The position numbers and the translations under genes were made by a program. Positions 42,301-50,788 of a stretch of DNA of 64,000 nt are shown here, in pieces; positions within the stretch are counted from its first letter, which is position 1, and every line of letters starts with the position of its first letter. This DNA is from Phymatolithon calcareum. Taxonomy: Eukaryota; Rhodophyta; Florideophyceae; Hapalidiales. The notes under the pieces were generated by a model. The model was not told where the DNA came from and did no database searches. It was given only the letters and a program-made list of their open reading frames with translations. The stretch is from NCBI GenBank assembly GCA_977006965.1, contig OZ345373.1:1116001-1180000 (forward strand), read 5' to 3'.

Positions 42301-43929
42301 GATGTGAGTTACCACCTTGAACTTACCGGGATACCACCTTTCAAATTCCGACGCCCAGTGAGGAACGACGTTCTTCGGAGCAATGACCAAATGAGGGCCG
42401 CGGTTCTCGACCGTAAGAATAGTCGCCAAAAACGTGACGGATTGTATTGTTTTGCCCAGTCCCATTTCGTCCGCCAAAATTGCATTCAAACCCTGTGAGT
42501 CCAGCGTGAGAAGCCAGCGCACACCATCTACTTGATGCGGTTGCATGACCAAACCTGGTCCGGTAGGCCAGAACAGCTCTCCCTCCGAGGTAGGTTTTGC
42601 AACCTTTTTCGCAACTCTTGCAGGACTGCCTGCGGCTAATGCAGTCGCCGCTGCCTGATCACGCTCCTTCTCAGCCATCATAGCGGCATTGAGGTCTTTG
42701 GCGATATCTGCAGTTTGCTTAACTAGTGCCTCAAGCCTTTCGCGACGTTCTGCAGCTGTGATAAAGTTTTCGGGGGATTCAAAGACGGAGTTTGGATCAG
42801 TTCGCCTTCTCTTTTGCTTCCTGCGCCGTCCCAAGAAATCCTTAGATGGACTTTGAACAGCCTTGCGCTTGTCACGGAGTCTTCCAGAGGATCTTCGATT
42901 TGCACCAGCAGCTGAGCTCCTGGAAGACGACCCTTTCGTACGCTTGCGCTTGATTACATAATCTTCTTCCTCATCGCTATCTTCTGCCATGTTTGCGTTT
43001 GCCTTAAAAGTGCTATCCCCTGTCTTTTCATCGTCCGAATCAGGTGCCGCCTCATCCATTTCAGAATCAGCCTCACTGTCCCTTTCGTCATCTGCCCCAG
43101 CACTGCCAGTGCTTCGCACAGAACAATCACTCGGAATACTGCTTCCATCTGAATCCTCATCAGAAGCATTATCCTCCAAATCTGCATTTCGCTGAAGTCG
43201 CGAAGAGCGCCTGAGATGGGCTCGGCTAGACGAAGGGTTATTAATTCGTCTATCTTCCTTCGGATTCCTGGAAAGATGAATGGCGCGATCAATCCGAGCT
43301 CTTCTTCGATTGCGTTCGATAAAGTTTTCCTTCTGCTTCTTCTTATCAGTGAGGGGCACACTTTTGGATGTGGAAATCTTCTTGTCACGCCCCACAACAG
43401 TGCCTCTTCGGGTGGTAACACCGTCCGTAAGGTGCGGATTCATCCTAATGCTCTCCATGATTACGGGCATTTCCTCATCATCACTCGGGATAAGATCTGC
43501 GATCTCGGATCGGCGAGCACGCGATCTTCTAATCCTCTGGCTCACACGCCGTTCATCCACGGCCGAAGACTCTACAGGAGAACCATTGACGAGAAGTGCT
43601 CGGCCTTCCGGTGTGGAAAACTGCTCGGCAATACCATCGGCATCTTCATCATCGTCCGCTGCGGCAAGCAGCATAGCGAGCTGCCGGCTTCGGTCATCCT
43701 CCATGTGTTGGGGAGGGGCGGGCGGCATGAGGGACTCAGGTTCTGGTGGAGGTGTCTCAGTATGTGACGGCGGGTCGGGCTGGGCGGATGTGGTTCGCGC
43801 AAAGGCAAGGATTCGGGTGCTCGGGTTCGGTGGGTGCCACGATTGGTCCGGTGATTCGTCTGACGACCCTGAGTCTATGGAATCGTCTTGCTGGGCCCCA
43901 CTCAGCCTTCGGAGAACTCTCTTAAACAT
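39304..43929 (-). CDS. SWI2/SNF2 chromatin-remodelling ATPase with C-terminal CUE-like segment
   Basis: This 1541-residue intronless nuclear protein uses ATP to move or evict nucleosomes. Residues 1-440 are charged and low complexity with basic clusters (nuclear localisation). The SNF2 ATPase spans about 460-940. It shows LADEMGLGKTIQS (near 490), DEAHRLKN (near 606), LTGTPLSNNLQELW, the helicase-C start GHRVLIFSQF and motif VI QRIGQKR (near 898). The overall pattern resembles ISWI/CHD/Fun30-type remodellers. The tail is Ala/Lys-rich (KAKAKANRTSAKSMAKAAARA). It ends in about 40 residues that read like a CUE/UBA ubiquitin-binding helix bundle (LDRGLLAHVLVKCNNDLASAAHEIL). No chromo, bromo or SANT domain is apparent. 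The subfamily is uncertain. Confidence 0.9.
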   Translation of the reverse strand: MFKRVLRRLSGAQQDDSIDSGSSDESPDQSWHPPNPSTRILAFARTTSAQPDPPSHTETPPPEPESLMPPAPPQHMEDDRSRQLAMLLAAADDDEDADGIAEQFSTPEGRALLVNGSPVESSAVDERRVSQRIRRSRARRSEIADLIPSDDEEMPVIMESIRMNPHLTDGVTTRRGTVVGRDKKISTSKSVPLTDKKKQKENFIERNRRRARIDRAIHLSRNPKEDRRINNPSSSRAHLRRSSRLQRNADLEDNASDEDSDGSSIPSDCSVRSTGSAGADDERDSEADSEMDEAAPDSDDEKTGDSTFKANANMAEDSDEEEDYVIKRKRTKGSSSRSSAAGANRRSSGRLRDKRKAVQSPSKDFLGRRRKQKRRRTDPNSVFESPENFITAAERRERLEALVKQTADIAKDLNAAMMAEKERDQAAATALAAGSPARVAKKVAKPTSEGELFWPTGPGLVMQPHQVDGVRWLLTLDSQGLNAILADEMGLGKTIQSVTFLATILTVENRGPHLVIAPKNVVPHWASEFERWYPGKFKVVTHIGAGEERFDRMTEVFRTMPDFDVVVTSFELAMRDFFTKPRPESAIAWQNRHVLRSMQKLEFEYAVVDEAHRLKNAEAKFTAGLRKFTQARRRLLLTGTPLSNNLQELWALMNVLNPRIFGSQGTFDAWFAAPFDTSEKRNSLSISEQSIIVDRLHTVLRPFFRRRLRADVCPSFSSADETLIKCPQSALQKALNAHYTRTGKKRELTVNNIVMQLRKVANHPFTVSRALFELSAVETPRSLVGASGKFLFLYHALPRLISAGHRVLIFSQFRLVLDFIEDLLDLLKFKYGRLDGMTTNDDRENTVAKFNTPGCDMPVFLLTTRAGGVGLNLQSADTVILYDSDWNPSADLQAVSRIQRIGQKRTVHIMRLVTDNSIDEVIVDRGREKLRTEAVAVGAGKFNTNVDPAADSVMRQRDLEQLLAEYEARQNKRNSPDVIPIQGRADASAPVTSDVVKDCFERWEPLLLRNGESSLPAFEGSVQPLIESPEEVPEWLRPGCDARCAGLALKCQHPSQVPAALEKGRRENAQKTGALPTKRERRARFNFKGIYDGLSADDESEFEGADVTAESSESESEVEFVPDSLVKVKKPSARPVLPKTDSLFVPRPALQPYNYQKPNGQIAARDENAFAHIASQMGTKNHYVQTNGQGALVTGGTFNSVSAHMGAPFMRPIMANPAVSPARPIASRAIASSASKIDLSGPTARPVIPGPTFVPVAPRPVGPPAPSRVPVSASPGIIAQNGARLGCPPISPPKNSAPSFRTPIIQLSNNGNNFGRRVFTPQRNGASSSEIPVIEISDSDDDKTFHEIAVARAEARARAKVRMREKTKTESKAKAKANRTSAKSMAKAAARAILKAKAETDAFRKQQAEKEQKKSARPAHTSRAGVKTIGRSEAHGKKKPQVINPAPTPGTSKGVTSGQVPAQGRTNVAATSASHVRRTESAAIIGSVNVGATDGERGVDPKLITSLQNFTGVLDRGLLAHVLVKCNNDLASAAHEILTYE

Positions 43930-45128
43930 AAAGCCGACGCGAGGGCGGAAAGGTTGCCTTCAAAACAAGAGAATCAGGGAAAGAAGACGTTGTTATAAGG
44001 TGATGCTTGCGTTTGAATTCTTTTGCCTTTTTTGCATTCCAGCGGATAAAGATATGCTTGCAAAAAGCACAGCGCGGATCGCCCACACTGCACAGCGGGC
44101 GCCAGTCGGTAACGAGGGATGATGTTCAGATGTGGAAGGCAGCAAAAAGGGAGGGAGGTCGGCCAGCTAGTACATGTGGTCGCTCAGCCCGTGACCCGGA
44201 GCTGAGTTTTTGCGCGGGGACCCTACAAGCAGTTGGGCCGTTGCCGTTTCGGTTTTTTCGCGGGTGAAGTTTTCTATAGGGTTCGAGCGTGCCCACGTTT
44301 TGCGACAGTCTGTGGTTTTTGAGAATATTTTATAGGTAAATTCTACTCTTTCAAAACAGGAGGCCATTTGACTGGCAGCCAGGCACAGCAAGCGGGTATT
44401 GTAAGAATTTCGTTCGAACACTGAGCTGGAGGTATTATCCACTCAGATGGTCACGCCATTTCTGCGTGAGCAATTGAGTGGCTGTCACTGGATGCCCCCA
44501 TGCTGGGAGGCGCCGTGGATTGTACAGTACTCATGCGTGGACAGCATGCGAAATGTAATTGACACGTGGGACATGGCGCAATTCGCCCAATATCATACTG
44601 TAATTACAAGAACAAACAAATTAGATAAAGGCGAAATATTATTGGCTGTCGCTGAACTGTGATTAGATTTTGAAGCTCACGTCTGTCAGATACGCACCTG
44701 AATGTCTCACCAGAAACTGAAAAGATCGGAGCACAACCACCAACTGTGTTGGTCTAATTCTGGAGGCATATGTCCTGGTACAGAATAGTCGTCGCTGGTA
44801 GGTTGACCATCTACCGTTATTTTTGTTAGCAAAAATGCCCTCGTTGAGCACAAACCCTAAAGTAACCTTGCGTGGGCGCTTGCGTGAAGAGGCTCAGAAT
44901 GAAGTTCCCTGACCACCTTGGCCACGAGGGTTTCTCAGCACAGTGTACGTTTAAATAAGTTAGTTGTTTGTTATTTAATATGTCGTGTCTCAGGAAAATG
45001 AAAGTCCTTCTGACAAGCTAAGTGTTCCAATGGCACGCTCGGCAATTCGGAGTTGCTCCAAGATGTGCACATACAATGCGCTGGTACTGTCGGCAATATC
45101 CTAATCCAACGGTCCGATTTCCGGGCGG
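43930..45128. other. Intergenic between SNF2 and second thioredoxin
   Basis: Contains the SNF2 promoter and the 3' side of the thioredoxin-like gene. Several short frames exist but none has recognised content. Confidence 0.5.
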
Positions 45129-45578
45129 TCAGGCGAACGCGTACTCGCCAATGTCAAAGTCTTTCGCCGAGAACTGGTCGACACGATCGCGCACCTTGCC
45201 AACGCTTGTGGGTCCGACGACAGTATCAAGACATCCCACGCCAGCGTCATCGCCATCACAAAACGTGTAGAAGTGAAACGAGGGCACGGCAGTAACGCCA
45301 AGATCTCGGCTGAGACCTTGAGTATCGCGTAGAGCAACGTCCATCTCAAAGAACCGCACAGATTCTGCGGCCCTGTCTTCGGCAAGGCGACGAAATTGGG
45401 CACTGGCGTATTTGCAGGCGCGACAGTCCTGACGGACAAAACTGACCACGCAAAGCTCCTCAGGCGCCGGTCGTCGAGGCAGTGCGGCGACGAAGTCATT
45501 CTTTGTGCGGACAGGCGTCACGGCGGACATGACTGAGAAGGCGGGTTGGGCACGCGCGCGGCGGGCAGGAAAAGACAT
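45129..45578 (-). CDS. Thioredoxin-like protein with CRAC active site
   Basis: This is a 149-residue protein with a short basic leader (SFPARRARAQPAFSV) and a thioredoxin fold. The redox centre is DCRACK (Cys52, Cys55) where thioredoxins normally have WCGPC. The strand VRFFEMDVAL and the cis-proline loop AVPSFHFYTF follow. The Trp before the first Cys is replaced by Asp, which should alter the redox potential and partner choice. The leader could target it to the plastid, though it is short. The FHFY segment after cis-Pro is shared with the thioredoxin at 38410-38976, suggesting the same subfamily. Confidence 0.78.
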   Translation of the reverse strand: MSFPARRARAQPAFSVMSAVTPVRTKNDFVAALPRRPAPEELCVVSFVRQDCRACKYASAQFRRLAEDRAAESVRFFEMDVALRDTQGLSRDLGVTAVPSFHFYTFCDGDDAGVGCLDTVVGPTSVGKVRDRVDQFSAKDFDIGEYAFA

Positions 45579-47224
45579 TTTTGTGACCTAGTGCTGCTGG
45601 AGTGTGTTGAATCCAAGGCTTGATTGAGTGAACTGGGACTCCGAGATGCCGGAGACGGAATAAGTACTGTAGTGTGGCATTAATGCTAGCGATTGGTCAT
45701 ACTCCAAGGGTGTAGTGCTTGTGTGATCGGGCTAACCGCAGCTGAATAAGGTACTGTACAGTAAAGTAGAACATTCGCACAGACTCACCACTGGTGGTGC
45801 GGTCGTCGTGAATGGCACCACACCACACTTTTCAGCCTAAATCAAAACCCTCTTCGAAAATATGCGCCATCCAGAGGCGTGCATTTGCTGCGAGGTGCTG
45901 CGGGGAGTGCATCCCAGGTGTGCTGTTTTCAATTGATTTTGAGGGGGCTGTGCTCAATAGTTTGTTTGCTTTTTGCAAATTTCTGGAAATAATATGATCA
46001 CACATGTGTGTGACCAGACTTGACCCGAGAAAATAATCATAAGAAATTATGACCAGTGCGAATGCAGAAGAAGTCATTCTCTGTTCAAACAACTTTTCGG
46101 CATTTTTACTGGTCATAATTAGTAAAATGATAGGTTAGTAGTTTCAGATATGGCTGCATTCATGATGAATGCAGCCATTTCAAAGCCCTCGCACGATGCC
46201 GGTGATGATACGAGAGCCTTGATTTATGATACGACCAATGGAAATCTTCCCTGCAATCGGAAAATAAAGCAGAAGTTCGAATTAATCACTTGTCTATCGA
46301 TAGGCCATTATCTCGCAAACCAATTTGCACATGAAAGGACGGATTCGAAAGGAGTCTCAACACTGTGTACAAGTACCTGCATGGAAAACGAGTAACGGCA
46401 AGGCAAAGCGATACTCTATCCATCTTACTAACTCTTTTGCCGAAGTCTTCCTTCCACCAACGAAATGCCGATGTCGTAGATGGACCAGGTTAATAGGCAA
46501 TGTAGAGTCTGAACGACCGAAGTGTTTTAAGCTTCATTGCCTTTCGAGTACAGAATATCCACGAAGAAGAGAAAGATGCAGAGAAGCCGCCGAAAGCAAT
46601 GTTTTGGATTTCATGGGGCCTCACCCTCCAGCACCTTCATAGCGATACATGTTCACGACTGACATCTCCTCTGTTTTCAGGAGACGACAGTATCCTTCGT
46701 CGTTTACCATCAGTACTGGAAACGCTCAGCTTGGACTGGTCCGTATTGGAGAAGCGAAAGAAAAGATCGATATGCCTTTTCTTGAGCTCGTGGGTGACCT
46801 GTCGACACGTCTGCGCACAGCACCGCAGTACCATTACAATTTTGTCCGGGAAAATTTATGCGCTGTTTGTCATTGCAATCTCTGGACTAGTAAAGACGTT
46901 GATCGATGCAGAGGGAAAGTTGTGGTAGATATTTGGCGGCGTGGCTGTTGGCACACAGTCTGCTCTACGCGATGTGACTACGTTTATTGTAAAGGTGACT
47001 GGCTACTCATCTGGAAGTTAACTAAAAGCTTGGTTTCCTCTCATGTTCGTTCGGAAGATCTTCGAGCGTCACCTTGTCAACGCCAGAATCAACCTTTCGC
47101 GAAACACCAGGCTAAAATAGACGCACAAGCGTCCCTATTCTCGCTGACGATTTGATAGATTCGAGGAAAGGCATGCTCTCAAAGCGCTGTGAAATGAAAA
47201 GAGGACTTAAGGTCCAACCGGGCA
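45579..47224. other. Intergenic with palindromes, no recognised gene
   Basis: Holds an inverted pair TTATGACCAGT / ACTGGTCATAA (about 46043 and 46108) and a perfect 29-base palindrome at 46150-46178. A 168-codon ATG frame at 46649-47155 has a cysteine cluster (CAVCHC ... CSTRCDYVYC), but I know no matching family and do not call it. Confidence 0.45.
46150..46178. repeat. Perfect 14-base-arm palindrome
   Basis: ATGGCTGCATTCAT, one central G, then ATGAATGCAGCCAT. Every base of the arms pairs. Confidence 0.9.
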
Positions 47225-47875
47225 ATGGGAGTGGGCTTCGCCGTGGGTGATGGGGATTGTGCCGCAAAATTCAATCTCGTCGACTACTTTTCACAACGCC
47301 GCGCATTAACTCCGGACACAATCCGAGTATCGAGAGCAGCAGTGCAAGTCCAAAAGGACATCGCAACGATACTGTTTGGAAAGTGGGCAGGGCGGCACTG
47401 GAGAAGACTAATGAAGCTATGCCAAATAGAACCATGGGAGTTCCGCCGACAGCACCTGCTCTCGAAGTTGACGCGAAGACTTAGGAAGGTTGTGGAGGAG
47501 AAACGCGATGCGGAGGCAGAGCTGGAACTCGAGACGCTGGACCGCATGCGAAAATCGAGTACATCAACCGATATCCAGGGCAGGAGTGCCCTCCGACTAG
47601 CCTGGGAACAACAAGAAGAACGCCGAGCTAGGAAAATTACATTTTCCAAGAATGGTCTACCGCACCTAGCAGTGAGGATGAAAGAAAGCAGGCACAGAAT
47701 TCTCTGTCCAAGATGGTTTGTAGGTCAGTTTCCAAGGAATCCTCCGAAGTTAATAGAAGAAATGGGCAGTCAAGGAGCATGGGCAGTTAGAATACTGAAG
47801 AGCCAACATGGACCCCCCACAGAGGAGACCAACATGGCCCGAACCATCGACGCGATACTAAGTAATTCTGATTAA
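47225..47875 (+). CDS. Hypothetical protein, basic and helical
   Basis: An ATG-initiated frame of 216 residues. The middle (residues 75-145) is a highly charged predicted coiled coil (LRKVVEEKRDAEAELELE). Flanks are Arg/Trp-containing (FGKWAGRHWRRL, CPRWFVGQFPRNPP). I do not recognise a family. Because decayed LINE reverse transcriptase lies about 1 kb downstream on the same strand, it may be part of a retroelement polyprotein; it could equally be a host gene or a chance frame. Confidence 0.35.
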   Translation: MGVGFAVGDGDCAAKFNLVDYFSQRRALTPDTIRVSRAAVQVQKDIATILFGKWAGRHWRRLMKLCQIEPWEFRRQHLLSKLTRRLRKVVEEKRDAEAELELETLDRMRKSSTSTDIQGRSALRLAWEQQEERRARKITFSKNGLPHLAVRMKESRHRILCPRWFVGQFPRNPPKLIEEMGSQGAWAVRILKSQHGPPTEETNMARTIDAILSNSD

Positions 47876-48834
47876 GGAACCGAAATTTCGAGTGCAGTAG
47901 AATGCTAAGAAAGGTGCCGACTTTCCTCACTTTGGGACACATGGTACCTTCCCAATAAATCCACTTAATTACGACTACTCTTCACAAGAGCGAACTGCAA
48001 ACGATTAGTCTGTTCTGATTGGCTGCAAACAGTGCATGAGGTGAGCCATGATTTTAGTCGTTACTTATGCAGTCAAACAAGTGTCTGTGGCAGTCATGCT
48101 TTGAGTCCTGCTCACCAAGACTTCAGCTCCCTGGAAAAATCAGCATGCTTCGTCGACGATGTAGGGTGTCACTCTCGACTCGATTTCTGTCCAAAGAGTT
48201 ACTCTCATTGAATCGAGGCAGGTTGCATGCATAAATCGTTGTCATCAAGAAGTGCGTCCCATCACATTCTCTTCGTGATGGCTTCACTACAGTAGTCTCG
48301 GGGCATCAGGCAAGTTGCGTTCATCGGGCGTAAGCAGTCAAGACGGGACTAGATCCGCACATTAACACCTTAAGTGAAGAGGTAGGAGCAGCAATCCAGA
48401 TGGCTTATTCTGCCATCTTCTTGGATCGATTGCACAGGACGCAGTGGAAAAGGTTAGTTTACTTGGAAGTGCTGTCAGTCTCCAGAAACTAGACGATAAC
48501 ATGAGGTCCTCAATGCCACGAAGGCAGATTCATGACGTCGATACATCTTGCTTGGTCAGCAACTGGAGACGGCAAAATGTCTTACGGCTTGCTTGGAGTA
48601 ATAGGTCCGGATTTATTCACTTTGGTAGATATATTCCAATTTAATGATACGCAACGGATGGTTGCTAGGAGAGATGTCAATGTGTTTCTAACCTTTGTCG
48701 GAGGAGAAAGTTTATCTTTCGATATCTCCGCGGCTAGACGTATCCGTAATGTGATGGTCGCCACGTCCTTGACATGGATTCGGTCAACACTTAAGTAGTC
48801 TCACTCTTTGCATAGATTCTGTCATGGTGTCCGA

Positions 48835-49952
48835 ACTGTCGGCGCACAACACAGGTCAGAAACCGCTCCAGTATACTTGCCTTGTTCACAGTGCATGATG
48901 TTCAGCTTCAAGCGAAGACAGGACGAGGAATGCAGAAACTTCTTGATATAGCGACCAGTTGGGCAAGCGAAAATGGCATGAAATGGAACACAAAACCAGG
49001 AAAAAGCGAAGTTCTTAAGTACAAAGGACTTCAGAAGCACACGTTTTACTTGGCAGGACGAGAACTATATCAAGCCTGGAGACTCTCGTATCTTGGGGTA
49101 AGCATGAATAACAAGGGTGTTACGGATGACACGGCCATAGCAAGAGTTCGAAATGCTGCAGGATGCATACATAAGCTTCGGGAGCTTGGAGTGAATGTTC
49201 GAGGATTCAAACCGGAGACATGCATCAGGATCTTTAAGTCGCTAATTATCCCGAAATGGGAGTATGCGTTACACGTTACTCCAATGACAAATCGATTGCT
49301 CTCGGCAATCGAGTCGGCAGAGGGCTTGTTCTACAAAAATGTTTTCGGAAAGTATGCCGAACACCGCCGGGACCGAATGCGAGTTCTGTGCCGACTGGGA
49401 CCACCAAAGATGAGGAGACGTCATCAAGCAGAAAGGTTTGCATTAAGCCTGGTAAGGCACAAAAAGCGCCTTGAAGAAACAGAAGAGTACGTTGGAAGAG
49501 ATGAGGACGTAAAGGAAGCAATGAAGGATATTGAATATCTCAAGATGTATGAAGACTTGCGACAAGCCCTTCAGAAATCCCAGGAGGGATCTGTCACGAA
49601 GAAGACGAGGAGAGAAGAAACAATTAAGGTATGGGAAAAGGAAGAAGAAGGCAGGTCAATGAAGATTCCTATTGAAGGCAAGCTACCAGGGATCCTTTAC
49701 ATAGGAGAAAGAACAACACGTTTAAGGTGCCTAAGGTTGACATTCAACCGAGCACCCCTTTGGAGGAGATCAGTGTTGGGTGCGTACTGTGGGATTACCG
49801 CGGTGGTCGAACTAGTCGCCTTACAACGTACTCTAGCGTCATCGAAGATGAGTACAGAAATTGAGTTTGAGTGCAAGAGACTTACCGGAGCTCTTGTTGG
49901 GAGAGAATTACGAATCAAGAGCGTTTTGAGCAGCCAGATGACTATAGCGTAG
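48835..49952 (+). pseudogene. Non-LTR (LINE) reverse transcriptase fragment
   Basis: The frame opens at the last part of the RT palm and runs through the thumb. It shows DVQLQAKTGRGMQKLLDIATSWA, GMKWNTKPGKSEVL, YLGVSMNNKGV and IFKSLIIPKWEYALHV, all typical of LINE RT. The catalytic F/Y-A-D-D box, expected at 48885, reads FTVHDV, so at least one catalytic Asp is lost. The earlier palm and fingers are not readable upstream. About 200 charged residues follow. It is a dead 5'-truncated or decayed copy. Confidence 0.75.
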
Positions 49953-50788
49953 AGATTATGCAAGAGCTGCCCCGTTACTCCAAGGTGAGGCTTTGGGAGC
50001 TCTCAAAAATAAAATCATCAAATATCCCTGTTCACAGTGCTAGTTGCTAACGGTCCGACTTCATTACTGTCTGCGCGAACTTGAGAGTACAGTCGATATC
50101 GGTCGCAAGCAATACGGGAGCCGAGGAGTGCAGAAGTATGCTCACAGTCAAGATCATATGAAAGGCGACATACGGTTGAGCATACTTCGTGTGTTGCAAG
50201 TGCAGGGCACCATGGACTTCCTTGGCTTCCGGTGGCTTTGGCAACTGCCACCGATCCCGGAAACCTAGAAAACAAATTTTACATCGCAATGCGTAACGAG
50301 AGCATAGATGAATGTTGATTAGACATTGCTAATCACATGAGTCCTTGCTGCACGTTTTCATCTGGTAAGATATTTTCTTTTTGGAACTTCCCTTTAGTCT
50401 CTTCGATGGAGTCTCAAGCTGATATGCCGCGCAGGCGCAAATGCAAGAAGTCGACGAGGCCCCTCCTGGACAATGATACATGCAGAGTTTTACAGAAGGA
50501 TAGAAGAATTGATGGTACTAATAGAACTCGACAAGGTAAACCAAGATATGGATTCATCCAGGAAAACTCTTGTCCAAAGTTTGAGGACAAAGCTCCAGAA
50601 TGCGCAATTGGAAGTCAGGATTGGATAGATGTGAACAACTCGATAATCTCATTTTACTTTTGCATGAAGTGCTGAAGAGCCGCTCAGATGCATGCTCAGA
50701 ATGATACTGAAGGTTCAACACGAAGTTGACTTTTCATCACTTTAATTGCGTAAACAACTGGTCAACACTAGACACACTTTTTAAAATC
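49953..50788. other. Intergenic 3' of LINE fragment
   Basis: No recognised gene. It may include the LINE 3' tail and the 3' UTR of the BCS1-like gene. Confidence 0.45.

Noticed and set aside
46649-47155. 168-codon frame with a cysteine cluster, considered as a zinc-finger gene
   Set aside because: Cys spacing fits no known finger and the N-terminal half looks non-coding.
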